A stretch of 64,000 nt of DNA, from positions 1 to 64,000 of the forward strand of contig NW_027150048.1 in NCBI RefSeq assembly GCF_031143425.1. Reading direction: 5' to 3'. Position 1 is the stretch's first letter; each line of letters begins with the position of its first letter. Shown one piece after another: positions 23,371 through 36,656 of the stretch. The position numbers and the translations under genes are program-made. Origin of the DNA: Pleurodeles waltl. Lineage: Eukaryota; Chordata; Amphibia; Caudata; Salamandridae. Under the pieces are notes generated by a model. It did not search any database, had not been told where the DNA came from, and saw only the letters and a program-made list of their open reading frames with translations.

Positions 23371-24359
23371 ATAAAAGTTGAATATTTTTCTAAGTCCCAT
23401 CTCATAATGAGATGGGACTTAGAAAAAAATTCAACTTTTGTGAAAAGTCAAAAGAGCTTTCAAGTCCCTTGTCAGAATGGGAATTTGTTACTTCTTTGAA
23501 GAAGAAAATTAAATTTGGATGTTTTCACTTTTTGGACGATAAAGGTTGAAATTTTTTCTAAGTCCCCATTCAGAATGGGACTTTGTGACTTTTTGGAAGA
23601 AATGGATTGAATTTGGATTTTTTCACTTTTTGGATGAAAAAAGTAGACATTTTTTCCAAGTACCCACTCAGAACCGGACGTTGTCACTTTTTTGAAGAAA
23701 AAAATTGAAATTTGATTTTTTTTCACTTTTGGAACTAAAAAAGATGAAATTTGGATTTTTTTCACTTTTTGGATGAAAAAAGTTGAAATTTTTTCCAAGT
23801 GCCTACTCAGAATGGAATTTTTTTCACTTTTTTGAAGAAAAAAATTGAAATTGATTTTTTCACTTTTGGGACTAAAAAAGATGAAATTTGGATTTTTTCA
23901 CTTTTTTGGTGAAAAAAGTTGAGATTTTTTCCAAGTGCCTACTCAGATTGGAATTTTTTTCACTTTTTTGAAGAAAAAAAATAAAATTTGTTTTTTTCAC
24001 TTTTGGGACTAAAAAAGATGAAAGTTGGATTTTTTCACTTTTTTTGGTGAAAAAAGTTGAAATTCTTTCCAAGTGCCCACTCAGAATTAATTTTTTTCAC
24101 TTTTTTGAAGAAAAAAATTGAAATTTGATTTTTTTTACTTTTGGGACTAAAAAAGATGAAATTTGGATTTTTTCACTTTTTGGATGAAAAAAAGTTGAAA
24201 TTTCTTTCAAGTGCCCACTCAGAATGGACTTTGTCACTTTTTTGACAAAAACTATGAATTTGCACTTTTTCACTATTTGGATCAAAAAAGTTTATCTTTC
24301 CATCCAATAAGTCAAAATGTCCCATTCTGACATGGGAAGCGGCACACATGTCAACTTAG
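23371..24359 (+). repeat. HOR unit 26, 989 bp, k=4, class A
   Basis: Palindrome centre 23406; the left arm starts with ataaaag where other units have acaaaag. Near-copy of unit 24. Confidence 0.91.
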
Positions 24360-25208
24360 ACAAAAGTTGAATATTTTTCTAAGTCCCATCTCATAATGAG
24401 ATGGGACTTAGAAAAAAAATCAACTTTTGTGAAAAGTCAAAAGAGCTTCCAAGTCCTTGTCAGAATGGGAATTTGTTACTTCTTTGAAGAAGAAAATTAA
24501 ATTTGATGTTTTCACTTTTTGGACGATAAAGGTTGAAATTTTTTCCAAGTCCCCATTCAGAATGGGACTTTGTGACTTTTTGGAAGAAATGGATTGAATT
24601 TGGATTTTTTCACTTTTTGGATGAAAAAAGTAGAATTTTTTTCCAAGTGCCCACTCAGAACCGGACTTTGTCACTTTTTTGAAGAAAAAAATTGAAATTT
24701 GATTTTTTCACTTTTGGGACTAAAAAAGATGAAATTTGGATTTTTTCACTTTTTGGATGAAAAAAGTTGAAATTTTTTCCAAGTGCCTACTCAGAATGGA
24801 ATTTTTTTCACGTTTTTGAAGATAAAAATTGAAATTTGATTTTTTCACTTTTGGGACAAAAAAAGGTGAAATTTGGATTTTTTCACTTTTTTGGTGAAAA
24901 AAGTTGAATTTTTTTCCAAGTGCCCACTCAGAATGGAATTTTGTTCACTTTTTTGAAGAAAAAAATTGGAATTTGATTTTTTTACTTTTGGGACTAAAAA
25001 AGATGACATTTTGATTTTTTCACTTTTTGGATGAAAAAAATTGAAATTTTATTCAAGTGCCCACTCAGAATGGGACTTTGTCACTTTTTTGACAAAAAAC
25101 TATGAATTTGCACTTTTTCACTATTTGGGATCAAAAAAGTTTATCTTTCCATCCAATAAGTCAAAATGTCCCATTCTGACATGGGAAGCGGCACACATGT
25201 CAACTTAG
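24360..25208 (+). repeat. HOR unit 27, 849 bp, k=3, class At
   Basis: Palindrome centre 24395. Near-copy of unit 25, with the aaaaaaaggtgaaat monomer at about 24857. Confidence 0.91.
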
Positions 25209-26328
25209 ATAAAAGTTGAATATTTTTCTAAGTCCCATCTCATAATGAGATGGGACTTAGAAAAAAATTCAACTTTTGTGAAAAGTCAAAAGAGCTTTCA
25301 AGTCCCTTGTCAGAATGGTAATTTGTTACTTCTTTGAAGAAGAAAATTAAATTTGAATGTTTTCACTTTTTGGGACGATAAAGGTTGAAATTTTTTCTAA
25401 GTCCCCATTCAGAATGGGACTTTGTGACTTTTTGGAAGAAATGGATTGAATTTGGATTTTTTCACTTTTTGGAAGAAAAAAGTAGAAATTTTTTCCAAGT
25501 ACCCACTCAGAACCGGACTTTGTCACTTTTTTGAAGAAAAAATTGAAATTTGATTTTTTTTCACTTTTGGAACTAAAAAAGATGAAATTTTGATTTTTTC
25601 ACTTTTTGGATGAAAAAAGTTGAAATTTTTTCCAAGTGCCTACTCAGAATGGAATTTTTTTCACTTTTTTGAGGAAAAAAATTGAAATTGATTTTTTCAC
25701 TTTTGGGACTAAAAAAGATGAAATTTGGATTTTTTCACTTTTTGGATGAAAAAAGTTGAAATTTTTCCAAGTGCCCACTCAGAATGATTTTTTTTCACTT
25801 TTTTGAAGAAAAAAATTGAAATTTGATTTTTTTCACTTTTGGGACTAAAAAAGATGAAATTTGGATGTTTTCACTTTTTGGATGAAAAAAGTTGACATTT
25901 TTTCCAAGTGCCTACTCAGAATGGAATTGTTTTCAATTTTTTGAAGAAAAAAATTGAAATTTGATATTTTCACTTTTGGGACTAAAAAAGATGAAATTTG
26001 GATTTTTTCACTTTTGCATGAAAAAAGTTGAAATTTTTTCCAAGTGCCACTCAGAATGAATTTTTTTCACTTGTTTGAAGAAAAAAATTGAAATTTGATT
26101 TTTTTACTTTTGGGAGTAAAAAAGATGACATTTTGATTTTTTCACTTTTTAGATGAAAAAAATTGAAATTTTATTCAAGGCCCACTCAGAATGGGACTTT
26201 GTCACTTTTTTGACAAAAAACTATGAATTTGCACTTTTTCACTATTTGGATCAAAAAAGTTTATGTTTCCATCCAATAAGTCAAAATGTCCCATTCTGAC
26301 ATGGGAAGCGGCACACATGTCAACTTAG
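25209..26328 (+). repeat. HOR unit 28, 1120 bp, k=5, class A
   Basis: Palindrome centre 25244, ataaaag start as in unit 26. Contains ggaagaaaaaagtag and the cacttgtttgaag monomer (about 26069), which also occurs in units 38 and 50. Confidence 0.91.
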
Positions 26329-27039
26329 ACAAAAGTTGAATATTTTTCTAAGTCCCATCTCATAATGAGATGGGACTTAGAAAAAATTCAACTTTTGTGA
26401 AAAGTCAAAAGAGCTTCCAAGTCCCTTGTCAGAATGGGAATTTGTTACTTCTTTGAAGAAGAAAATTAAATTTTGATGTTTTCACTTTTTGGACGATAAA
26501 GGTTGAAATTTTTTCTAAGTCCCATTCAGAATGGGACTTTGTGACTTTTTGGAAGAAATGGATTGAATTTGGATTTTTTCACTTTTTGGATGAAAAAAGT
26601 AGAATTTTTTTCCAAGTGCCCACTCAGAACCGGACTTTGTCACTTTTTTGAAGAAAAAAATTGAAATTTGATTTTTTCACTTTTGGGACTAAAAAAGATG
26701 AAATTTGGATTTTTTCACTTTTTTGGTGAAAAAAGTTGAAATTTTTTCCCAGTGCCCACTCAGAATGGAATTTTTTTCGCTTTTTTGAAGAAAAAAATTG
26801 AAATTTGTTTTTTTTACTTTTGGGTCTAAAAAAAGATGAAATTTTGATTTTTTCACTTTTTGGGTGAAAAAAGTTGAATTTTTTTTCAATTGCCCACTCA
26901 GAATGGGGACTTTGTCACTTTTTTGACAAAACTATGAATTTGCACTTTTTCACTATTTGGATCAAAAAAGTTTATCTTTCCATCCAATAAGTCAAAATGT
27001 CCCATTCTGACATGGGAAGCGGCACACATGTCAACTTAG
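26329..27039 (+). repeat. HOR unit 29, 711 bp, k=2, class At
   Basis: Palindrome centre 26364. Only two monomers; ends with gaatggggac and gacaaaactatg. Confidence 0.91.
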
Positions 27040-28029
27040 ACAAAAGTTGAATATTTTTCTAAGTCCCATCTCATAATGAGATGGGACTTAGAAAAAAAAT
27101 TCAACTTTTGTGAAAAGTCAAAAGAGCTTCCAAGTCCCTTGTCAGAATGGGAATTTGTTACTTCTTTGAAGAAGAAAATAAAATGTGGATGTTTTCACTT
27201 TTTGGATGATAAAGGTTGAAATTTTTTCTAAGTCCCCATTCAGAATGGGACGTTGTGACTTTTTTTGAAGAAATGTATTGAATTTGGATTTTTTCACTTT
27301 TTTTGGTGAAAAAAGTTGAATTTTTTTCCAAGTGCCCACTCAGAAAGGAATTTTGTTCACTTTTTTGAAGAAAAAAATTGGAATTTGATTTTTTTTACTT
27401 TTGGGACTAAAAAAGATGAAATTTTGATTTTTTCACTTTTTGGATGAAAAAAATTGTAATTTTATTCAAGTGCCCACTCAGAATGGGACTTTGTCACTTT
27501 TTTGAAGAAAAAATTGAAATTTGATTTTTTTCACTTTTGGGACTAAAAAAGATGAAATTTGGATGTTTTCACTTTTTGTGATGAAAAAAGTGAAATTTTT
27601 TCCAAGTGCCTACTCAGAATGGAATTTTTTTCAATTTTTTGAAGAAAAAAATTGAAATTTGATATTTTCACTTTTGGGACTAAAAAAGATGAAATTTGGA
27701 TTTTTTCACTTTTTGCATGAAAAAAGTTGAAATTTTTTCCAAGTACCCACTCAGAATGAATTTTTTTCACTTTTTTGAAGAAAAAAATTGAAATTTGATT
27801 TTTTTTACTTTTGGGAGTAAAAAAGATGAAATTTGGATTTTTTCACTTTTTGGATGAAAAAAGTTGAAATTTCTTTCAAGTGCCCACTCAGAATTGGACT
27901 TTGTCACTTTTTTGACAAAAACTATGAATTTGCACTTTTTCACTATTTGGATCAAAAAAGTTTATCTTTCCATCCAATAAGTCAAAATGTCCCATTCTGA
28001 CATGGGAAGCGGCACACATGTCAACTTAG
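27040..28029 (+). repeat. HOR unit 30, 990 bp, k=4, class B
   Basis: Palindrome centre 27075. Carries aaaataaaatgtgg and ttggatgataaagg in the first anchor segment, shared only with unit 41. A gggactttgtc sequence at about 27485 leads into an ordinary monomer, not an anchor. Confidence 0.9.
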
Positions 28030-29019
28030 ACAAAAGTTGAATATTTTTCTAAGTCCCATCTCATAATGAGATGGGACTTAGAAAAAAATTCAACTTTTGT
28101 GAAAAGTCAAAAGAGCTTTCAAGTCCCTTGTCAGAATGGGAATTTGTTACTTCTTTGAAGAAGAAAATTAAATTTGGATGTTTTCACTTTTGGACGATAA
28201 AGGTTGAAATTTTTTCTAAGTCCCCATTCAGAATGGGACTTTGTGACTTTTTGGAAGAAATGGAAATGGATTGAATTTGGATTTTTTCACTTTTTGGATG
28301 AAAAAAGTAGAAATTTTTTCCAAGTGCCCACTCAGAACCGGATTTTGTCACTTTTTTGAAGAAAAAAATTGAAATTTGATTTTTTTCACTTTTGGGACTA
28401 AAAAAGATGAAATTTGGATTTTTTCACTTTTTGGATGAAAAAAGTTGAAATTTTTTCCAAGTGCCTACTCAGAATGGAATTTTTTTCACTTTTTTGAAGA
28501 AAAAAATTGAAATTGATTTTTTCACTTTTGGGACTAAAAAAGATGAAATTTGGATTTTTCACTTTTTTGGTGAAAAAAGTTGAAATTTTTTCCAAGTGCC
28601 CACTCAGAATGGATTTTTTTTCACTTTTTTGAAGAAAAAAATTAAAATTCTGATTTTTTCACTTTTTGGACTAAAAAAGATGAAATTTGGATTTTTTCAC
28701 TTTTTTGGTGAAAAAAGTTGAAATTCTTTCTAAGTGCCCACTCAGAATGATTTTTTTTCACTTTTTTGAAGAAAAAAATTTAAATTTGATTTTTTTACTT
28801 TTGGGACTAAAAAAGATGAAATTTGGATTTTCTCACTTTTTGGATGAAAAAAGTTGAAATTTCTTTCAAGTGCCCACTCAGAATGGGACTTTGTCACTTT
28901 TTTGACAAAAACTATGAATTTGCACTTTTTCACTATTTGGATCAAAAAAGTTTATCTTTCCATCCAATAAGTCAAAATGTCCCATTCTGACATGGGAAGC
29001 GGCACACATGTCAACTTAG
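28030..29019 (+). repeat. HOR unit 31, 990 bp, k=4, class A
   Basis: Palindrome centre 28065. Has gaaatggaaatgg (a 6-base duplication) at about 28257 and the tttaaatttg and ttttctcac late monomer shared with unit 52. Confidence 0.91.
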
Positions 29020-29869
29020 ACAAAAGTTGAATATTTTTCTAAGTCCCATCTCATAATGAGATGGGACTTAGAAAAAAATTCAACTTTTGTGAAAAGTCAA
29101 AAGAGCTTCCAAGTCCCTTGTCAGAATGGGAATTTGTTACTTCTTTGAAGAAGAAAATTAAATTTGGATGTTTTCACTTTTTTTGGACGATAAAGGTTGA
29201 AATTTTTTCTAAGTCCCCATTCAGAATGGGACTTTGTGACTTTTTGGAAGAAATGGATTGAATTTGGATTTTTTCACTTTTTGGACGAAAAAAGTAGAAA
29301 TTTTTTCCAAGTGCCCACTCAGAACCGGACTTTGTCACTTTTATGAAGAAAAAAGTTGAAATTTGATTTTTTTCACTTTTGGGACTAAAAAGAGGAAATT
29401 TGGATTTTTTCACTTTTTTGGTGAAAAAAGTTGAGATTTTTTCCAAGTGCCTACTCAGAATGGAATTTTTTTCATTTTTTTGAAGAAAAAAATTAAAATT
29501 AGATTTTTTCACTTTTGGGACTAAAAAAGATGAAATTTGGATTTTTTCACTTTTTTGGTGAAAAAAGTTGACATTCTTTCCAAGTGTCCACTCAGAATGA
29601 TTTTTTTTCACTTTTTTGAAGAAAAAAATTGAAATTTGATTTTTTTACTTTTGGGAGTAAAAAATATGAAATTTGGATTTTTTCACTTTTTGGATGAAAA
29701 AAGTTGAAATTTCTTTCAAGTGCCCAATCAGAATGGGACTTTGTCACTTTTTTGACAAAAACTATGAATTTGCACTTTTTCACTATTTGGATCAAAAAAG
29801 TTTATCTTTCCATCCAATAAGTCAAAATGTCCCATTCTGACATGGGAAGCGGCACACATGTCAACTTAG
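29020..29869 (+). repeat. HOR unit 32, 850 bp, k=3, class A
   Basis: Palindrome centre 29055. Private variants ttggacgaaaaaagtag, aagtgtccactcag and gtgcccaatcag all recur in unit 53, which has one more monomer. Confidence 0.92.
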
Positions 29870-30991
29870 ACAAAAGTTGAATATTTTTCTAAGTCCCATC
29901 TCATAATGAGATGGGACTTAGAAAAAAATTCAACTTTTGTGAAAAGTCAAAAGAGCTTCCAAGTCCCTTCTCAGAATGGGAATTTGTTACTTCTTTGAAG
30001 AAGAAAATTAAATTTGGATGTTTTCACTTTTTGGACGATAAAGGTTGACATTTTTTCTAAGTCCCCATTCAGAATGGACTTTGTGACTTTTTGGAAGAAA
30101 TGGATTGAATTTGGATTTTTTCACTTTTTGGATGAAAAAAGTAGAAATTTTTTCCAAGTGCCCACTCAGAACCGGACTTTGTCACTTTTTTGAAGAAAAA
30201 AATTGAAATTTGATTTTTTTCACTTTTGGGACTAAAAAAGATGAAATTTGGATTTTTTCACTTTTTGGATGAAAAAGTTGAAATTTGTTTCCAAGTGCCT
30301 ACTCAGAATGGAATTTTTTTCACTTTTTTGAAGAAAAAAATTGAAATTTGATTTTTTCACTTTTGGGACTAAAAAAGATGAAATTTGGATTTTTTCACTT
30401 TTTTGGTGAAAAAAGTTGAGATTTTTTCCAAGTGCCTACTCAGAATGGAATTTTTTTCATTTTTTTAAGAAAAAAATTAAAATTTGATTTTTCACTTTTG
30501 GGACTAAAAAAGATGAAATTTGGATTTTTTCACTTTTTTGGTGAAAAAAGTTGAAATTCTTTCCAAGTGCCCACTCAGAATGATTTTTTTTCACTTTTTT
30601 GAAGAAAAAAATTGAAATTTGATTTCTTTACTTTTGGGGACTAAAAAAGATGACATTTGGATTTTTTCACTTTTTGGATGAAAAAAGTTGAAATCTTTTC
30701 CAAGAGCCTACTCAGAATGGATTTTTTTTCACGTTTTTGAAGAAAAAAATTGAAATTAGATTTTTTTCACTTTTGGGACTAAAAAAGATGAAATTTGGAT
30801 TTTTTCACTTTTTGGATGAAAAAAGTTAAAATTTCTTTCAAGTGCCCACTCAGAATGGGACTTTGTCACTTTTTGGACAAAAACTATGAATTTGCACTTT
30901 TTCACTATTTGGATCAAAAAAGTTTATCTTTCCATCCAATAAGTCAAAATGTCCCATTCTGACATGGGAAGCGGCACACATGTCAACTTAG
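29870..30991 (+). repeat. HOR unit 33, 1122 bp, k=5, class A
   Basis: Palindrome centre 29905. Has cccttctcagaatggg after the palindrome and gaagttaaaatttc-like late monomer (gttaaaatttctttc), both shared with unit 54. Confidence 0.91.
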
Positions 30992-31840
30992 ACAAAAGTT
31001 GAATATTTTTCTAAGTCCCATCTCATAATGAGATGGGACTTAGAAAAAAATTCAACTTTTGTGAAAAGTCAAAAGAGCTTCCAAGTCCCTTGTCAGAATG
31101 GGAATTTGTTACTTCTTTGAAGAAGAAAATTAAATTTGGATGTTTTCACTTTTTGGACGATAAAGGTTGAAATTTTTCCAAGTCCCCATTCAGAATGGGA
31201 CGTTGTGACTTTTTTTGAAGAAATGTATTGAATTTGGATTTTTTCACTTTTTGGATGAAAAAAGTAGAAATTTTTTCCAAGTGCCCACTCAGAACCGGAC
31301 TTTTCTCACTTTTTTGAAGAAAAAAATTGAAATTTGATTTTTTCACTTTTGGGACTAAAAAAGATGAAATTTGGATTTTTTCACTTTTTGGATGAAAAAA
31401 GTTGAATTTTTTTCCAAGTGCCTACTCAGAATGGAATTTTTTTCACGTTTTTGAAGATAAAAATTGAAATTTGATTTTTTCACTTTTGGGACAAAAAAAG
31501 ATGAAATTTGGATTTTTTCACTTTTTTGGTGAAAAAAGTTGAATTTTTTTCCAAGTGCCCACTCAGAATGGAATTTTGTTCACTTTTTTGAAGAAAAAAA
31601 TTGGAATTTGATTTTTTTACTTTTGGGACTAAAAAAGATGAAATTTTGATTTTTTCACTTTTTGGATGAAAAAAATTGAAATTTTATTCAAGTGCCCACT
31701 CAGAATGGGACTTTGTCACTTTTTGACAAAAACTATGAATTTGCACTTTTTCACTATTTGGATCAAAAAAGTTTATATTTCCATCCAATAAGTCAAAATG
31801 TCCCATTCTGACATGGGAAGCGGCACACATGTCAACTTAG
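30992..31840 (+). repeat. HOR unit 34, 849 bp, k=3, class B
   Basis: Palindrome centre 31027. Junction reads ggacttttctcac. Monomers include the gaagataaaaattg form. Next core has tttatatttcc. Confidence 0.91.
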
Positions 31841-32689
31841 ACAAAAGTTGAATATTTTTCTAAGTCCCATCTCATAATGAGATGGGACTTAGAAAAAAAT
31901 TCAACTTTTGTGAAAAGTCAAAAGAGCTTCCAAGTCCCTTGTCAGAATGGGAATTTGTTACTTCTTTGAAGAAGAAAATTAAATTTGGATGTTTTCACTT
32001 TTTGGACGATAAAGGTTGAAATTTTTTCTAAGTCCCCATTCAGAATGGGACTTTGTGACTTTTTGGAAGAAATGGATTGAATTTGGATTTTTTCACTTTT
32101 TGGATGAAAAAAGTAGAAATTTTTTCCAAGTGCCCACTCAGAACCGGACTTTGTCACTTTTTTGAAGAAAAAAATTGAAATTTGATTTTTTTCACTTTTG
32201 GGACTAAAAAAGATTAAATTTGGATGTTTTCACTTTTTGGATGAAAAAAGTTGAAATTTTTTCCAAGTGCCTACTCAGAATGGAATTTTTTTCAATTTTT
32301 TGAAGAAAAAAATTGAAATTTGATATTTTCACTTTTGGGACTAAAAAAGATGAAATTTTGATTTTTTCACTTTTTGCATGAAAAAAGTTGAAATTTTTTC
32401 CAAGTGCCCACTCAGAATGAATTTTTTTCACTTTTTTGAAGAAAAAAATTGAAATTTGATTTTTTTACTTTTGGGAGTAAAAAAGATGAAATTTGGATTT
32501 TTTCACTTTTTGGATGAAAAAAGTTGAAATTTCTTTCAAGTGCCCACTCAGAATGGGACTTTGTCACTTTTTTGACAAAAACTATGAATTTGCACTTTTT
32601 CACTATTTGGATCAAAAAAGTTTATCTTTCCATCCAATAAGTCAAAATGTCCCATTCTGACATGGGAAGCGGCACACATGTCAACTTAG
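31841..32689 (+). repeat. HOR unit 35, 849 bp, k=3, class A
   Basis: Palindrome centre 31876. Contains the caattttttgaag, gatattttcac and tttttgcatgaaaaaag monomer pair also seen in units 30, 38, 50 and 51. Confidence 0.91.
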
Positions 32690-33263
32690 ACAAAAGTTGA
32701 ATATTTTTCTAAGTCCCATCTCATAATGAGATGGGACTTAGAAAAAATTAAACTTTTGTGAAAAGTCAAAAGAGCTTTCAAGTCCCTTGGCAGAATGGGA
32801 ATTTGTTACTTCTTTGAAGAAGAAAATTAAATTTGGATGTTTTCACTTTTTGGACGATAAAGGTTGAAATTTTTTCTAAGTCCCCATTCAGAATGGGACT
32901 TTGTGACTTTTTGGAAGAAATGGATTGAATTTGGATTTTTTCACTTTTTGATGAAAAAAGTAGAAATTTTTTCCAAGTGCCCACTCAGAACCGGACTTTG
33001 TCAATTTTTTGAAGAAAAAAATTGAAATTTGATTTTTTTCACTTTTGGGACTAAAAAAGATGAAATTTGGATTTTTTCACTTTTTGGATGAAAAAAGTTG
33101 AAATTTCTTTCAAGTGCCCACTCAGAATGGGACTTTGTCACTTTTTTGACAAAAACTATGAATTTGCACTTTTTCACTATTTGGATCAAAAAAGTTTATC
33201 TTTCCATCCAATAAGTCAAAATGTCCCATTCTGACATGGGAAGCGGCACACATGTCAACTTAG
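32690..33263 (+). repeat. HOR unit 36, 574 bp, k=1, class A (minimal unit)
   Basis: Palindrome centre 32725; the right arm is altered (gaaaaaattaaac). One monomer only, from ctcagaaccgg to the next anchor. With unit 19 it defines the smallest HOR. Confidence 0.92.
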
Positions 33264-34519
33264 ACAAAAGTTGAATATTTTTCTAAGTCCCATCTCATAA
33301 TGAGATGGGACTTAGAAAAAAATTCAACTTTTGTGAAAAGTCAAAAGAGCTTCCAAGTCCCTTGTCAGAATGGGAATTTGTTACTTCTTTGAAGAAGAAA
33401 ATTAAATTTGGATGTTTTCACTTTTTGGACGATAAAGGTTGACATTTTTTCCAAGTCCCCATTCAGAATGGGACGTTGTGACTTTTTTTGAAGAAATCTA
33501 TTGAATTTGGATTTTTTCACTTTTTGGATGAAAAAAGTAGAAATTTTTTCCAAGTGCCCACTCAGAACCGGACTTTGTCACTTTTTTGAAAAAAAAAATT
33601 GAAATTTGATTTCTTTACTTTTGGGACTAAAAAAGATGACATTTGGATTTTTTCACTTTTTGGATGAAAAAAGTTGAAATCTTTTCCAAGAGCCTACTCA
33701 GAATGGATTTTTTTTCACGTTTTTGAAGAAAAAAATTGAAATTAGATTTTTTTCACTTTTGGACTAAAAAAGATGAAATTTGGATTTTTTCACTTTTTGG
33801 ATGAAAAAAGTTGAAATTTTTTCCAAGTGCCTACTCAGAATGGAATTTTTTTCACTTTTTTGAAGAAAAAAATTGAAATTTTATTTTTTCACTTTTGGGA
33901 CTAAAAAAGATGAAATTTGGACTTTTTCACTTTTTTGGTGAAAAAAGTTGAGATTTTTTCCAGTGCCTACTCAGAATGGAATTTTTTTCACTTTTTTGAA
34001 GAAAAAAATTAAAATTGTTTTTTTCACTTTTGGGACTAAAAAAGATGAAAGTTGGATTTTTTCACTTTTTTGGTGAAAAAAGTTGAAATTCTTTCCAAGT
34101 GCCCACTCAGAACCGGACTTTGTTACTTTTTTGAAGAAAAAAATTGAAATTTGATTTTTTTCACTTTTGGGACTAAAAAAGATGAAATTTGGATGTTTTC
34201 ACTTTTTGGATGAAAAAAGTTGAAATTTTTTCCAAGTGCCCACTCAGAATGAATTTGTTTCACTTTTTTGAAGAAAAAAATTGAAATTTGATTTTTTTAC
34301 TTTTGGGAGTAAAAAAGATGAAATTTGGATTTTTTTACTTTTTGGATGAAAAAAGTTGAAATTTCTTTCAAGTGCCCACTCAGAATGGGACTTTGTCACT
34401 TTTTGACAAAACTATGAATTTGCACTTTTTCACTATTTGGATCAAAAAAGTTTATCTTTCCATCCAATAAGTCAAAATGTCCCATTCTGACATGGGAAGC
34501 GGCACACATGTCAACTTAG
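33264..34519 (+). repeat. HOR unit 37, 1256 bp, k=6, class C
   Basis: Palindrome centre 33299. Monomer order gatttcttta, aagagcc, cacgttttt, aattttatttt, gttgagatttt as in units 13 and 21, then gaaccggactttgttac. Matches unit 49. Confidence 0.91.
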
Positions 34520-35636
34520 ACAAAAGTTGAATATTTTTCTAAGTCCCATCTCATAATGAGATGGGACTTAGAAAAAAATTCAACTTTTGTGAAAAGTCAA
34601 AACAGCTTTCAAGTCCCTTGTCAGAATGGGAATTTGTTACTTCTTTGAAGAAGAAAATTAAATTTGGATGTTTTCACTTTTGGACGATAAAGGTTGAAAT
34701 TTTTTCTAAGTCCCCATTCAGAATGGGACTTTGTGACTTTTTGGAAGAAATGGATTGAATTTGATTTTTCACTTTTTGGATGAAAAAAGTAGAAATTTTT
34801 TCCAAGTACCCACTCAGAACCGGACGTTGTCACTTTTTTGAAGAAAAAAATTGAAATTTGATTTTTTTCACTTTTGGAACTAAAAAAGATGAAATTTGGA
34901 TTTTTCACTTTTTGGATGAAAAAGTTGACATTTTTTCCAAGTGCCTACTCAGAATGGAATTTTTTTCACGTTTTTGAAGATAAAAATTGAAATTTGATTT
35001 TTTAACTTTTGGGACAAAAAAAGATGAAATTTGGATTTTTTCACTTTTTGGATGAAAAAAGTTGAAATTTTTTCCAAGTGCCCACTCAGAATGATTTTTT
35101 TTCACTTTTTTGAAGAAAAATATTGAAATTTGATTTTTTTCACTTTTGGGACTAAAAAGATGAAATTTGGATGTTTTCACTTTTTGGATGAAAAAAAGTT
35201 GACATTTTTTCCAAGTGCCTACTCAGAATGGAATTGTTTTCAATTTTTTGAAGAAAAAAATTGAAATTTGATATTTTCACTTTTGGGACTAAAAAAGATG
35301 AAATTTGGATTTTTTCTCTTTTTGCATGAAAAAAGTTGAAATTTTTTCCAAGTGCCCACTCAGAATGAATTTTTTTCACTTGTTTGAAGAAAAAATTGAA
35401 ATTTGATTTTTTTACTTTTGGGAGTAAAAAAGATGAAATTTGGATTTTTTCACTTTTTGGATGAAAAAAGTTGAAATTTCTTTCAAGTGCCCACTCAGAC
35501 TGGGACTTTGTCACTTTTTTGACACAAACTATGAATTTGCACTTTTTCACTATTTGGATCAAAAAAGTTTATCTTTCCATCCAATAAGTCAAAATGTCCC
35601 ATTCTGACATGGGAAGCGGCACACATGTCAACTTAG
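34520..35636 (+). repeat. HOR unit 38, 1117 bp, k=5, class A
   Basis: Palindrome centre 34555. Private variants cacttgtttgaag (35377) and gacacaaactatg (35521) recur in unit 50 at a fixed offset of about 11.73 kb. Confidence 0.92.
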
Positions 35637-36656
35637 ACAAAAGTTGAATATTTTTCTAAGTCCCATCTCATAATGAGATGGGACTTAGAAAAAAATTCAA
35701 CTTTTGTGAAAAGTCAAAAGAGCTTTCAAGTCCCTTGTCAGAATGGGAATTTGTTACTTCTTTGAAGAAGAAAATTAAATTTGGATGTTTTCACTTTTTG
35801 GACGATAAAGGTTGAAATTTTTTCCAAGTCCCCATTCAGAACCGGACTTTGTCACTTTTTTGAAAAAAAAATTGAATTTGATTTCTTTACTTTTGGGACT
35901 AAAAAGATGACATTTGGATTTTTTCACTTTTGGATGAAAAAAGTTGAAATCTTTTCCAAGAGCCTACTCAGAATGGATTTTTTTTCACGTTTTTGAAGAA
36001 AACAATTGAAATTAGATTTTTTTCACTTTTGGGACTAAAAAAGATGAAATTTGGATTTTTTCACTTTTTGGATGAAAAAAAGTTGAAATTTTTTCCAAGT
36101 ACCCACTCAGAACCGGACGTTGTCACTTTTTTGATGAAAAAAATTGAAATTTTATTTTTTCACTTTTGGGACTAAAAAAGATGAAATTTGGACTTTTTCA
36201 CTTTTTTGGTGAAAAAAGTTGAGATTTTTTCCAAGTGCCTACTCAGATTGGAATTTTTTTCACTTTTTTGAAGAAAAAAAATAAAATTTGTTTTTTTCAC
36301 TTTTGGGACTAAAAAAGATGAAAGTTGGATTTTTTCACTTTTTTGGTGAAAAAAGTTGAAATTCTTTCCAAGTGCCCACTCAGAATTAATTTTTTTCACT
36401 TTTTTGAAGAAAAAAATTGAAATTTGATTTTTTACTTTTGGGACTAAAAAAGATGAAATTTGGATTTTTTCACTTTTTGGATGAAAAAAGTTGAAATTTC
36501 TTTCAAGTGCCCACTCAGAATGGGACTTTGTCACTTTTTTGACAAAAACTATGAATTTGCACTTTTTCACTATTTGGATCAAAAAAGTTTATCTTTCCAT
36601 CCAATAAGTCAAAATGTCCCATTCTGACATGGGAAGCGGCACACATGTCAACTTAG
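35637..36656 (+). repeat. HOR unit 39, 1020 bp, k=5, one anchor segment deleted
   Basis: Palindrome centre 35672. The first shortened anchor monomer joins directly to ccggac (cccattcagaaccggac, about 35830), so the second two-subrepeat anchor segment (about 100 bp) is missing. Confidence 0.91.

Noticed and set aside
27480..27520. A possible extra anchor start in unit 30 (gggactttgtcactttttt)
   Set aside because: It continues into gaagaaaaaattg, the ordinary monomer form, with no unique core or palindrome; it is a monomer-level hybrid.
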